A stretch of DNA of 53,019 nucleotides from Fuchsiella alkaliacetigena (GCF_023227765.1 NZ_JALKBZ010000017.1:1-53019); one strand, 5' to 3'; numbered from the stretch's first letter, positions 17,050 to 25,138 are shown. Translations and numbers: made by a program. Notes: generated by a model not told the origin, from the letters alone.

Positions 17050-18354
17050 ATGAGAGCCTATGATATTATTTTAAAAAAGCGAGCAGGTAAAGAGTTAACT
17101 AAGGCTGAGTTAGAATATTTAATTTCAGGCTATGTAAGTGGAGAAATTCCGGACTATCAGTTGGCTGCTTGGGCCATGGCAGTCTTCTTTCAAGGCATGA
17201 AGAAGCAAGAAGTGGCTGCTTTGACTTCGGTTATGGCTGATTCCGGTGAACAGCTGGATTTAAGTTCTATTGCTGGAGTTAAGGTAGATAAACACAGTAC
17301 TGGCGGAGTAGGAGATAGTGTTACTTTAGTTTTAGCTCCTTTAGTAGCAGCGGCAGGAGTACCAGTAGCTAAGATGTCTGGGCGAGGCTTAGGTCATACT
17401 GGGGGAACTATTGATAAGCTAGAGGCGATTCCTAATTTTAGGACTGCTCTGGCTAAGCAGGAGTTTATTGATAATGTTAATCGACTACAAGTAGCTGTAG
17501 CGGGACAGACGGCTAACTTAGCTCCGGCTGATAAGAAGCTTTATGCTTTGCGGGATGTAACGGCTACCGTAGACTCTATTCCTTTAATTGCTAGTAGTAT
17601 TATGAGCAAGAAGATAGCTGCCGGGGCTGATAAGATTTTGCTGGATGTGAAGGTTGGTAACGGAGCTTTTATGAAGGAGCTTGCTGAAGCAGAAGAGCTG
17701 GCTAGAACTATGGTGGAGATCGGTAATAATCTTGGTCAGGAGACAGTGGCGGTAATCTCTGATATGAATCAGCCTTTAGGTAAGGCAGTAGGCAATGCCT
17801 TAGAAGTTAAGGAAGCTATAGAGACTTTGCGGGGAGAAGGGCCGGCTGATTTGGAGGAGCTTTCTTTGTGTTTAGGAGCCGAGATGCTTAAATTAGCAGG
17901 AAGAGTTGAGAATACTAAAGAAGGAAAGGCTAAGTTAAGGGAGCTTTTGGCTAGCGGAGCTGCTTTAGAGAAGTTTAAGGAGTTGATTAGGGCCCAGGGT
18001 GGTCAAGAAGAAGTAGTAGATAATCCTAATCTTTTAGCTACTTCGAAAAAAAGAGTTGAAATAAAAGCACCTAAAAGTGGTTATATAACAGAAATTTTAG
18101 CCGAAGAAGTAGGTTTAGCAGCTATGCTCTTAGGAGCTGGTCGTGAAAACAAAGAGGCGACAATAGATTTAGCAGTAGGAATTGTTTTAGAGGCTAAATT
18201 AGGGGCTAAAATAAGTAAAGGTGATAAACTGGCTACTCTACATGTTAATGAAGATAGTCAGTTGGCTATAGCTAAAGAAAAGTTAGAGAATGCTTATAAA
18301 ATTGAAGCAGAACAGTTAGTGGCTAGAAACTTAGTTCACCAAGTAATAAATTAG
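17050..18354 (+). CDS. pdp: Pyrimidine-nucleoside phosphorylase
   Basis: This 434-residue enzyme cleaves uridine and thymidine phosphorolytically. The family signature SGRGLGHTGGTIDKLEAIPNF is split here as KMSGRGLGHTGG and DKLEAIPNFR near residues 108-130. The phosphate-binding KHSTGGVGDSV lies near 80, and a C-terminal lipoyl-like domain (SGYITEI...) follows. ATG 17050 begins the usual MRAYDII; an in-frame upstream ATG is not used because it lies inside punA. A large palindrome follows the stop. Confidence 0.95.
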   Translation: MRAYDIILKKRAGKELTKAELEYLISGYVSGEIPDYQLAAWAMAVFFQGMKKQEVAALTSVMADSGEQLDLSSIAGVKVDKHSTGGVGDSVTLVLAPLVAAAGVPVAKMSGRGLGHTGGTIDKLEAIPNFRTALAKQEFIDNVNRLQVAVAGQTANLAPADKKLYALRDVTATVDSIPLIASSIMSKKIAAGADKILLDVKVGNGAFMKELAEAEELARTMVEIGNNLGQETVAVISDMNQPLGKAVGNALEVKEAIETLRGEGPADLEELSLCLGAEMLKLAGRVENTKEGKAKLRELLASGAALEKFKELIRAQGGQEEVVDNPNLLATSKKRVEIKAPKSGYITEILAEEVGLAAMLLGAGRENKEATIDLAVGIVLEAKLGAKISKGDKLATLHVNEDSQLAIAKEKLENAYKIEAEQLVARNLVHQVIN

Positions 18355-18378
18355 CTCAAAAATAGGTAAAATTCTACA

Positions 18379-18424
18379 TATTAAATAAGATTCTACTATA
18401 TAGTAGAATCTTATTTAATATTTT
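18379..18424. terminator. 42-base perfect palindrome with T-run (terminator)
   Basis: Positions 18379-18399 are exactly complementary to 18400-18420, centred between AGATTCTACTAT and its mirror, followed by TTTT. It probably acts as a terminator of the nucleoside operon. The unusually long loop-free symmetry could also be a protein site. Confidence 0.7.
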
Positions 18425-18616
18425 GCAGGAATTTACTTACTTGCCTAGAATAATAGAAATATAACAAAGCATTTCTGAATGAAACGTAAGCTGTTCACGA
18501 ATTAATATTATTTTTTGTAGGTAAGGGGATGGGATAATCTTTTAAAATTTTGAGTAAGCTAAGTTCAGCTTTAAATTAAGCAAGGGGTTAATTATTAAGC
18601 AAAGGGGTTAATTATT
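18421..18616 (+). other. Region upstream of the Spo0E-like gene, with duplicated RBS segment
   Basis: No gene is seen. The last 39 bases are a tandem near-perfect duplication: AAGCAAGGGGTTAATTATT at 18578-18596 and AAGCAAAGGGGTTAATTATT at 18597-18616, each with a Shine-Dalgarno-like AGGGG. Only the second copy is placed correctly before ATG 18617. No convincing sigma-A promoter was found. Confidence 0.5.
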
Positions 18617-18790
18617 ATGGATAAATTAAAGAAAGAAATTGAAAAACTAAGACAAGAACTTAATCAGTTATCTAAAAGTAGTGATGAACTTAGCCGGAAG
18701 CAACGACTTAAGAAAAGTCAGGAGTTAGATGAGTTAATTGTATTATTTATGAAGCAGAAGCAGCAACAACAAGAAGAAGGATACAACTAA
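18617..18790 (+). CDS. Spo0E-like aspartyl-phosphate phosphatase
   Basis: This 57-residue peptide, entirely helical in character, has the Spo0E family signature SQELDELI near residues 34-41. Spo0E-type phosphatases remove phosphate from Spo0A~P and so delay sporulation. It contains a short coiled-coil start (KKEIEKLRQELNQL) and a Gln-rich tail. It is followed after 27 bases by an ATC-hydrolase-family gene. Recognised from the motif and size; the target response regulator is inferred. Confidence 0.82.
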   Translation: MDKLKKEIEKLRQELNQLSKSSDELSRKQRLKKSQELDELIVLFMKQKQQQQEEGYN

Positions 18791-18817
18791 ATACTAAGCA
18801 AGGGTGGAAAAGTTATT

Positions 18818-19279
18818 ATGGAAAAAACAGTTCAGTATTTGAGAGATGCTATTGCTGATCGAGCTACTTGGTTTTACTTATTGATAGAGGAGATGGAAAA
18901 GGAAGGTTATCCCCCAGAGAAGATTGCTCGGCGAGCAGTTTTTAACTTCGGCTGCTTAAAGGCTGAGAAAATGAAGTATACTACCGAGCTAAAGACTTTC
19001 ATTGAAGAGTTTACGGCTAGTCCGGGCCAGGAGGTTTTTGCAATGGAAGTTAAAGAACTGAATCCACAAAAAGCAGTTTTGGAGTTTGAACACTGTCCCT
19101 TGGTAAAGGCTTGGCAGGATTTAGGCTGTACGGTAGAGGAGACTGATTATCTTTGTGAATGGGCCGTAGAGGGAGATTATGGAGTTATCTCTCAATTTCC
19201 CAGTTTTGAACTGGAGATAGAAAGTAGAATTGGAGCCGGGGCTGAGTGCTGTAGGTTGATAATCACTAAACTTGCTTAG
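18818..19279 (+). CDS. L-2-amino-thiazoline-4-carboxylic acid hydrolase family protein
   Basis: A 153-residue protein matching the ATC hydrolase family (PF14196-type). The C-terminal half has EFEHCPLVKAWQDLG, then LCEWAVEGDYG, then GAECCRL, whose Cys and His residues are the recurrent family pattern. Characterised relatives open the thiazoline ring of ATC to give S-carbamoylcysteine, but most family members in anaerobes have unknown substrates. It probably shares a transcript with the Spo0E-like gene. Soluble; AAGGGTGG upstream of ATG 18818. Confidence 0.75.
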   Translation: MEKTVQYLRDAIADRATWFYLLIEEMEKEGYPPEKIARRAVFNFGCLKAEKMKYTTELKTFIEEFTASPGQEVFAMEVKELNPQKAVLEFEHCPLVKAWQDLGCTVEETDYLCEWAVEGDYGVISQFPSFELEIESRIGAGAECCRLIITKLA

Positions 19280-19360
19280 GGTTTTATTGTAATAATGCAC
19301 AGTTTTATTATCCTTATTCTGAATTTTTCGATAACTTTAGCAAATAATTCTGATTATTCC

Positions 19361-19389
19361 TTGACAATAATAGCTGGTGATGGTAGAAT
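19361..19389 (+). promoter_or_regulatory. Sigma-A promoter of the pilus operon
   Basis: -35 TTGACA (19361-19366), 17-base spacer, -10 TAGAAT (19384-19389). Transcription would start near 19396, giving a leader of about 250 bases before the first pilin gene. Confidence 0.8.
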
Positions 19390-19450
19390 TAAGTATAAGT
19401 TAGATAGCAATAATTATTACTAGTAGTTGCTGTTAATAATATTAGATAGC

Positions 19451-19562
19451 ATTTAGGGGACGTTGAAGTATGGTCTAAATCTGGTCACCTAGAGATCATA
19501 TGGAGTCAGTGGTGAAACCGCCCTTACTTTTTAAGACAAGTCTTAAAAGGTGAGGTTTTTTT
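19451..19562 (+). ncRNA. Leader RNA A: pseudoknotted core plus terminator
   Basis: The core shares long identities with a second copy at 25249-25331. Hairpin TATGGTCT (19469-19476) with AGATCATA (19493-19500) holds TCACC (19485-19489) in its loop. TCACC can pair with GGTGA (19511-19515) downstream, making a pseudoknot. The conserved segment GGAGTCAGTGGTGAAACCG lies between. Directly after it 19522-19537 pairs with 19540-19555 over 16 positions and is followed by seven Ts, a strong intrinsic terminator. This is the architecture of a riboswitch or other attenuator controlling the pilus genes. I could not assign it to a known class; the ligand is unknown. Confidence 0.72.
19522..19562 (+). terminator. 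Attenuator terminator in leader A
   Basis: CCTTAC...AAGAC (19522-19537) pairs along its whole length, with three G-U pairs, to GTCTT...GTGAGG (19540-19555), then TTTTTTT. It lies about 90 bases before the first pilin gene, so read-through must be regulated or partial. Confidence 0.85.
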
Positions 19563-19649
19563 AATTGTAATAAAATTATGTTCTTTCATTACATTAGGCT
19601 GCTTTTTAAGGAAGTAATTTACTTAATAAAACTTAGAGGGGGAATAAAA

Positions 19650-20093
19650 ATGAAGAAAAAGATTTTAGTTTTGGTGCTGGCTTTGACAGTAGTTTTAGGC
19701 GCTAGTAGTATGGCTTTAGCTGGGGAAGATTATGATGAGTTCAATATTACGGCTAATGTTTTAGAACCAATTAGTATTACGATTGAAAATGATATGATGT
19801 TTAGCGAAGTTTGGCCAAATGGAGATGCTGTTGATGCTGATGAGCCTGTTGAAGCTGTGGTAACTGGAAATGATGCAAACTACACTATTGAGATGGAGGA
19901 ACAGGTAACTTTAACTAATGAAGAAGAGGCTGAACTTGTAGTTGATTTATCTAATACTGCTGAGGGTGAACCAGAGATAGTTGATGGAGATGATACTTTT
20001 GAAATTGATGGTACAATTTCTGAAGAGCAATTAGAAGATATTGAGGCTGGAGAGTATACTGGAGAGACTATGGTAACTGTAACTCTTGACTAA
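19650..20093 (+). CDS. Secreted pilin subunit, DUF4402-like
   Basis: This 147-residue secreted protein has a clear Sec signal peptide (KKK, hydrophobic core, cleavage after MALA near residue 26). The mature part is strongly acidic and has the pattern of DUF4402/chaperone-usher pilins: VLEPISITIEND near the start and GEYTGETMVTVTL at the end, the latter a typical pilin C-terminal donor-strand-acceptor edge. ATG 19650 follows AGAGGGGGA; an upstream in-frame ATG 19578 would put residues before the signal peptide. It is the first gene of the locus, separated from the chaperone by a hairpin, consistent with a major subunit. Function inferred from neighbours. Confidence 0.75.
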   Translation: MKKKILVLVLALTVVLGASSMALAGEDYDEFNITANVLEPISITIENDMMFSEVWPNGDAVDADEPVEAVVTGNDANYTIEMEEQVTLTNEEEAELVVDLSNTAEGEPEIVDGDDTFEIDGTISEEQLEDIEAGEYTGETMVTVTLD

Positions 20094-20127
20094 AATATTA
20101 GCTTGAAATATAATGAAGATTTAAGCA

Positions 20128-20155
20128 GGGGATAGACCTATATTGGTTTATCCTC
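20128..20155 (+). promoter_or_regulatory. Intercistronic hairpin after the first pilin gene
   Basis: GGGGATAGACC (20128-20138) pairs with GGTTTATCCTC (20145-20155) including two G-U pairs, with no T-run. Such hairpins after major pilin genes often stabilise the upstream mRNA or cause partial termination; here that is inferred. Confidence 0.55.
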
Positions 20156-20209
20156 TTATCTCTATTTATAATAATATTTATACTATAGTTAGGTTTTGGA
20201 GGGAAGATT

Positions 20210-20992
20210 ATGAAAACTAGGTTAAAAGGAAAGCTAGTAATTATTACTTTAATAATGTTAGTATTATTTGTGACTAATAGCGAAAGACTTATGGCAGTTA
20301 GTATTCGGGTGGCCCCGGAAAGATTTATCTTTGATGGTGACCAACCAGTAACTAAAGAGGTAAACGTGATGAATGCTTCCAACCAGACTATCAGAGTTAG
20401 AGTTTATACTGGGCCGGCTGCTGAACAAGCAGAAGAACAGTACTTAGGAGACTGGATAGTAGTTTATCCTCCGCAGTTGAGTATTGGCCCTGGGGAGCGA
20501 CGAGTGGTACGTTTTTCACTTAGACCGCCAGCCGAAGTAGAGGATGGAGAATATCGGTCTATTCTTTATTTTGAAGAACAGCCTCGTTCTGAAGAGGAAA
20601 CTGAAGATGAAAGCGAAGAGCAAGATGATGTACAAATAGATTTTCAACTCTTAACTAGAATGGGAATTAATCTCTATGGTCAGTTTGGAGAACTGGATTA
20701 TGCTGGTCAACTGGAAGATTTAGAGCTAGAAAAGGATAATGATCAGTTATTGCTTACATGTAACTTTATTAATCAGAGTAATGCTCATTTAAGAATGAAC
20801 GTAGAGGCTAAAGTAAGAGATGAAGATGAAAATATTGTTAAAGAGCACAGCTCTAATTTTGTAGTTCACCGCAGTGAGGAAAATACCTTTCAGAGAAGTT
20901 TAAATTTGGAAGAAACATTAGCTGGGGGAGAAGTAGAACTGATTTTCAAACAGGATGATCAAGTTATTGAAGAAAAAGAAGTCTCCTTTTGA
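20210..20992 (+). CDS. Pilus assembly chaperone (PapD-like)
   Basis: This 260-residue exported protein has a signal peptide (about 1-30) and a two-domain PapD-like immunoglobulin fold. The first domain starts IRVAPERFIF and contains VNVMNASNQTIRVRVY and the family motif SIGPGERRVVRFSLRPP near residues 92-108. An acidic insertion (residues 128-145) follows the F1-G1 region. It would bind pilin subunits in the periplasm by donor-strand complementation and carry them to the usher. GGAGGG precedes ATG 20210. Gene order pilin-chaperone-subunit-usher supports the call. Chaperones of this type are unusual in Firmicutes. Confidence 0.85.
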   Translation: MKTRLKGKLVIITLIMLVLFVTNSERLMAVSIRVAPERFIFDGDQPVTKEVNVMNASNQTIRVRVYTGPAAEQAEEQYLGDWIVVYPPQLSIGPGERRVVRFSLRPPAEVEDGEYRSILYFEEQPRSEEETEDESEEQDDVQIDFQLLTRMGINLYGQFGELDYAGQLEDLELEKDNDQLLLTCNFINQSNAHLRMNVEAKVRDEDENIVKEHSSNFVVHRSEENTFQRSLNLEETLAGGEVELIFKQDDQVIEEKEVSF

Positions 20993-21024
20993 TTAAGTTA
21001 TCTTAATGCCAGGGAGGAAAGAAG

Positions 21025-21468
21025 ATGTGGGATAAAAGGGTATCCATAGTGCTATTTATTATTTGTTTACTGCTTTATTCAGGTGCTCTTATGGCTCAGG
21101 GCCCGGGCTTGCAAATTAGGAATATTCAGGACAGTCTATATGGAGGTGAGGTCTTTACTGGAGTTGAGGAAGTTATAATATCTCCCGATAGTAGCGAAGC
21201 ACTAGAAGTTGAAGTAAGTAGAGGAGAGCCTGGGGGGGAGTTTGAAGTTTCCTTTCCTGATGATGAAGTAGAGTTGGAAGGGGATCGTAATGGTTTTGTA
21301 ATTATGGCTACTGATTTTACTACTAATTTAGAAGATAATAAAGGATACTTTGATGAAAATGGAGAGGCTATTTTTACTATTGGAGCTACCTTTAAGGAAA
21401 TTGCTGAGGGAATTGCTGGTGGAGACTATGAAGGGTCAGCCTTTGTGGAAGTTAACTCTTTAGATTAA
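21025..21468 (+). CDS. Secreted pilus subunit candidate
   Basis: This 147-residue protein has a signal peptide (hydrophobic 8-23, cleavage after ALMA). The mature part is acidic and beta-rich, ending GGDYEGSAFVEVNSLD, similar in pattern to the DUF4402-like pilins around it. The N-terminal half (LQIRNIQDSLYGGEVFTG) differs from the other pilins, so it could be a tip or adaptor subunit. It lies between chaperone and usher, with AGGGAGGAAAG upstream. Identity is mainly from context. Confidence 0.6.
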   Translation: MWDKRVSIVLFIICLLLYSGALMAQGPGLQIRNIQDSLYGGEVFTGVEEVIISPDSSEALEVEVSRGEPGGEFEVSFPDDEVELEGDRNGFVIMATDFTTNLEDNKGYFDENGEAIFTIGATFKEIAEGIAGGDYEGSAFVEVNSLD

Positions 21469-21497
21469 GTTGGGAACTATACAGGGTGTGTTAATTA

Positions 21498-24400
21498 ATG
21501 CAGAAAAAATATTTGGTTTTAGCAATAATTTTGATTATAGTTATTTTATTTACTATTGTTTTTTCTGTATATCCCCATGAAAGTTTTAGAGAGACTTTGC
21601 GAGAAATTACTTTTTCTTTTTTAGGGAAAGAATCTGAAGCGGAAGAGGATAAGGAAGAGGATAAGGAAGAGGATAAGGAAGAGGATAAGGAAGAGGATAA
21701 GGAAGAGGATAAGGAAGAGGATAAAGAGCTTCAAGTAGAGGAAGTTATAGAAGAGCCTGAGCAAGTGGAAAGCGAAGATGAGGAAATCAAAAGCGAGGAA
21801 ACTGAAGAAGCAGAGGTTGAGGAAGAAGATAAGGAAGAGGATAAGGAAGAGGATAAGGAAGAGGATAAAGAGCTTCAAGTAGAGGAAGTTATAGAAGAAT
21901 CTGCGCAAGCGGAAACTGAAGATGAGGAAATAGAGACTAAAGAAGAAATTGAGGAAGAAGATGAAGAGTTAGAGGAAACAGTAGCAAAAGAAACTGAGGA
22001 AATCGTAGAAGAGAAGGTTGCCGAAAGACCAGAGGTTGACATAGGTTATATTCAATTGAAAATTGTTGGCGGAGAAGTCGATTCTTTTTTTGAAGTTAGA
22101 ATTGATCAAGCCGAAAATGTTTATTTACCTTTAAGTGAAATTTTAGATAAAATGGAATTATATATGTTTAATATTGATTGGGAAGAAGAGCTTGTTTCAG
22201 GAGCTATTCCTAATTTTGATAAGAATTACTATTTAGATTTAGATAAAGATAAATTAAAAAGTGGCGATCAAATCTTTGAATTAGATAGTAAACATTACTT
22301 TATCGAAGCAGAAGAAATATATCTTAAATATCATCTGTTGGGTGAGTGGCTGCCTTTGACTATTAACTGGGATATATTTTACTATGAAGTTAGTATAAAT
22401 CCTGAATTTCAATTAGTTAGTCAAATTTTTGCCGAAAGAGAGGAAGCTAGAAAAAATCTAGCAGAAATTGAGGAAGAGGTAGAGCTAGCACAAATTAGCA
22501 GATCTTTTTTTGAACCCGGTGTTTTTTATTATCAGAGCGGAATAAGTGGCAACTTAAAGGATAAAGAGTTGAACTATTATGGTTCAACTTTGGGTTATAT
22601 AGGGCCACTGGCTTATGGTGATTTTAGTAGTGAAATTAGCTTTGCAGATGATGGGGAAATGAACTTGAATTTTAGCAGATTAAGATATCGTCATCTTTTA
22701 GATTTAGAAGACTTGGTAATAGGCGATACTAGGTTAAGATATCCAGGACTCTTAAAGGATTCTGAGTCGATTACAGGGGCGAGCTTTAGAAGCTTTGATG
22801 CTGGGAATAGATTTGGAGAGACTGAGCTGAGTGGTTATGTTCCGGCTGGCAGTGAAGTAGAGCTTTATTATCGAGGGGTTTTAATTGATTATCAAGAGGA
22901 ACAGGGAGGCACATATAGATTTGTAGATATCCCTATGCAGGGCTCTCAGAATGTATATGAAGTAGTAGTCTATACTCCTAAGGGAGAGATTTATACTAAA
23001 GAGAAACAGGTTGCTTCTCGTCCAGAGCTGTTATCGGTGGGAAGTTATTCTTATCGAGGTGGAGTTGGCAGTAATCAAAGTGGAAAAGTTGCTACTGGAG
23101 ATCTATATTATGGTTGGAGTGATAACTTAAGTTTAGGTGCTAGTGTTACTACTTTTAAGTCTGATTTTGATAGTTCACGAGAGATTTATTTAGGTAAAAG
23201 CTTACTGGCTAAACCTAGTTTAGCGACTTCGGTACTTTTCGATAGCTATTTTGATGTTAATTTAGAAGGGGTAGCTTATAGAGCTAACCTAAATAGACTA
23301 TTAAATGGTTGGAGTGTAGAAGCAGAATTTCTGGGTTATGAAAATATTAAACCACCGGAAAGAGATTATTATCGGCTTGATGGTGAAAAAGCTTATCTAG
23401 ACCAAGAAGGAAGTTTAAGCTTCAATAATAGTACTGGGCGTTACAATTTAGACTTAAGTTATCATTTAGCCAATTTTTCGCAAAACTTTAGGCATCAATT
23501 AAAAGCTAAATATAGATATAGATGGAGTTTAAGAACCCTAACTAAGTTTAGTAATGAATTGACCTTAGGAGTTGATTCTGAGTGGAATAATCGCTTAAGC
23601 GGTAGTATAAATCATTCGGGTTGGGAGAGCTATAATTTACAGGCTTCCACTTCTTTAAACTTTAATGAAGAAGGTTTGGATAGATATAGATTAACAGCGG
23701 ATTTGTTAAGTAAACGTCAAGAAAAAGAAGACTTTAATTATTCTGTTGGTTTTAGTTTTAGTAATGGTGAGTTGAGTCCTCGGACTAGGGCCCAATATCG
23801 TTTTGGAAAAAGACTTACTATGAGCGGTAGTCTTAGCCCTAATTATATTGGTTTTAGTCTTAATTTTAATGAAGTTCGGGAAGCAGCTCCTCCTTTTGAA
23901 AGAGTAGATAGCGAAAGACCTAATAGAGGTCGGGTAGAAGGTAGAGTTTTTCTAGATGAAACAGGAAGTGGAGAATGGACAGCAGATAAAGAAGTTCTTT
24001 CGGGAGTAAGAATTTCAGTTGATGGCGCAGGAGAAGAAGAGATTCTAAGCGATGAACAGGGTCGATTTTCAGCAACGGATTTAACTCCCTATCGAAGAAC
24101 TAAAGTAGAAGTAGATGCTACCAGTTTAGATGCTCTTTATGTGCCTATTGAAGAAGAAATTTGGGTAGAGCCAAGACCGGGAGTAGGAGAAGAAGTCAAT
24201 ATTGCTGTAGTACCGATTTCAGGAATAAGTGGCTTTGTGCAAGGATTAGAAGAACTGGATATTTTTCCCGGAGAGGTAGAAGTAGTGTTAAAAGATGAAG
24301 AAAAAACAGAGGTAAAACGAAGTTCTTTGGAGTTTGATGGGTTTTATATTATGGAGGGAATTCAACCTGGAGACTATTTGTTGGCTCTTGAGTTTTCTGA

Positions 24401-24533
24401 AGACTTAGATATAGAAGTAGGAGCCGATAGTATTGAAGTTAATATTCCTTACGGTGAACAGCCAGTCTGGTATAGCGGTCAAGACTTCAACTTGCAAAGC
24501 ATGGATGCAAATCATAAAGGGAGTGAAGAATGA
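21498..24533 (+). CDS. Outer-membrane usher-like protein with anchored EEDK-repeat linker
   Basis: A 1011-residue protein. Residues 5-24 form a transmembrane helix with no clear cleavage site. Residues about 47-180 are a very acidic linker with EEDK tandem units. Residues about 181-310 form an N-terminal domain (VYLPLSEILDKM, WLPLTINWD) like that of alternative/archaic ushers. A long beta-barrel region (about 345-800) contains the plug-like LSGYVPAGSEVELYYRG and FVDIPMQGSQNVYEV near 440-480. The C-terminal part (about 810-1000) has two small beta domains (GRVEGRVFLDETGSG, GISGFVQG). Ushers translocate pilin-chaperone complexes through the outer membrane. The stop overlaps the next pilin start. 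Weak RBS. The barrel assignment is by pattern only. Confidence 0.8.
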   Translation: MQKKYLVLAIILIIVILFTIVFSVYPHESFRETLREITFSFLGKESEAEEDKEEDKEEDKEEDKEEDKEEDKEEDKELQVEEVIEEPEQVESEDEEIKSEETEEAEVEEEDKEEDKEEDKEEDKELQVEEVIEESAQAETEDEEIETKEEIEEEDEELEETVAKETEEIVEEKVAERPEVDIGYIQLKIVGGEVDSFFEVRIDQAENVYLPLSEILDKMELYMFNIDWEEELVSGAIPNFDKNYYLDLDKDKLKSGDQIFELDSKHYFIEAEEIYLKYHLLGEWLPLTINWDIFYYEVSINPEFQLVSQIFAEREEARKNLAEIEEEVELAQISRSFFEPGVFYYQSGISGNLKDKELNYYGSTLGYIGPLAYGDFSSEISFADDGEMNLNFSRLRYRHLLDLEDLVIGDTRLRYPGLLKDSESITGASFRSFDAGNRFGETELSGYVPAGSEVELYYRGVLIDYQEEQGGTYRFVDIPMQGSQNVYEVVVYTPKGEIYTKEKQVASRPELLSVGSYSYRGGVGSNQSGKVATGDLYYGWSDNLSLGASVTTFKSDFDSSREIYLGKSLLAKPSLATSVLFDSYFDVNLEGVAYRANLNRLLNGWSVEAEFLGYENIKPPERDYYRLDGEKAYLDQEGSLSFNNSTGRYNLDLSYHLANFSQNFRHQLKAKYRYRWSLRTLTKFSNELTLGVDSEWNNRLSGSINHSGWESYNLQASTSLNFNEEGLDRYRLTADLLSKRQEKEDFNYSVGFSFSNGELSPRTRAQYRFGKRLTMSGSLSPNYIGFSLNFNEVREAAPPFERVDSERPNRGRVEGRVFLDETGSGEWTADKEVLSGVRISVDGAGEEEILSDEQGRFSATDLTPYRRTKVEVDATSLDALYVPIEEEIWVEPRPGVGEEVNIAVVPISGISGFVQGLEELDIFPGEVEVVLKDEEKTEVKRSSLEFDGFYIMEGIQPGDYLLALEFSEDLDIEVGADSIEVNIPYGEQPVWYSGQDFNLQSMDANHKGSEE
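21642..21898 (+). repeat. 12-base in-frame tandem repeats and segmental duplication in the usher gene
   Basis: GAAGAGGATAAG occurs seven times from 21642 to 21725 and four times from 21822 to 21869 (the last unit of each block ends in AAA). A 29-base stretch beginning GAGCTTCAAGTAGAGG is repeated at 21726 and 21870, so the whole segment is duplicated 144 bases apart. Each unit encodes EEDK, so slippage changes linker length without breaking the frame. Confidence 0.95.
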
Positions 24534-24994
24534 TGAAAAATAAAAGTCTGTCTTTAGGTTTGATTTTACTCCTGACTTTATCAATAATATTACTTAATTC
24601 CAGTATAATTATGGCTGAAGATAGTGCTGAATTTGATCTTGAGATTACAATTCTAGAGCCAATTAGTATTGAAATTACCGAAAATATTGATTTTGGATCG
24701 GTTTTTCCAGGAGAAGAAGAAGAACAGGTAGGTACTGTTGAAGCTATTGTAGAAGCTGCTCCTGACACTGATTATTCAGTGATACTTAATAATGAAGATA
24801 GTCAAGTAATTTTGACATCTGCCGAAACTGAGGATGAAATAACTGTTGATTTAGAGCACGATTCTCGGGGAAGTATAGGTAATCAGGGAGAAGAAGATTT
24901 TGAGATTGAGGCTACTATTCCAGCGGCTGAATTAGAAGTTGAATCTGGTGATTATAGTGGTACGGCTGTGATAACTGTAATCAGTGATAATTAA
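24530..24994 (+). CDS. Secreted pilin subunit, DUF4402-like
   Basis: This 154-residue secreted protein has a signal peptide (cleavage after MAE region near residue 31). The mature domain shows the DUF4402 pattern: ILEPISIEITENIDFGSVFPG near residues 42-62 and GDYSGTAVITVISDN at the C-terminus. It overlaps the usher stop (ATGA), so translation is coupled. ATG 24533 is an equally possible start. It is the last gene of the main transcript; a TAATTAAAGT/ACTTTAATTA hairpin lies at its end (24988-25009), without a T-run. Confidence 0.78.
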   Translation: MMKNKSLSLGLILLLTLSIILLNSSIIMAEDSAEFDLEITILEPISIEITENIDFGSVFPGEEEEQVGTVEAIVEAAPDTDYSVILNNEDSQVILTSAETEDEITVDLEHDSRGSIGNQGEEDFEIEATIPAAELEVESGDYSGTAVITVISDN

Positions 24995-25047
24995 AGTAAA
25001 CTTTAATTAAATAATTATTATTTGCAATAGTTAATTAATTTGATTGC

Positions 25048-25076
25048 TTGACTATTTATTATTTAAACTGTATAAT
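25048..25076 (+). promoter_or_regulatory. Sigma-A promoter of the last pilin gene
   Basis: -35 TTGACT (25048-25053), 17-base spacer, -10 TATAAT (25071-25076). Start of transcription near 25083 gives a leader of about 300 bases. The last pilin can therefore be expressed apart from the operon. Confidence 0.8.
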
Positions 25077-25138
25077 AATAGTAAGAGATATTAATAGTGG
25101 TTATGTTTGGCAGTTGTTTATACTTAGTTTAGTGGGAT

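Noticed and set aside
19451-19531. c-di-GMP riboswitch (class I or II) before the pilin gene
   Set aside because: The GCAAAGC/CTAAACC-type conserved pieces of class I and the class II features I know are absent. Context would suit it, but the sequence does not.
21642-21869. Regular repeats suggesting a CRISPR
   Set aside because: The 12-base units are contiguous, coding and without spacers.
21621-21908. Open frame on the minus strand rich in Leu/Phe
   Set aside because: It is the reverse reading of the EEDK repeat; low complexity and no RBS.
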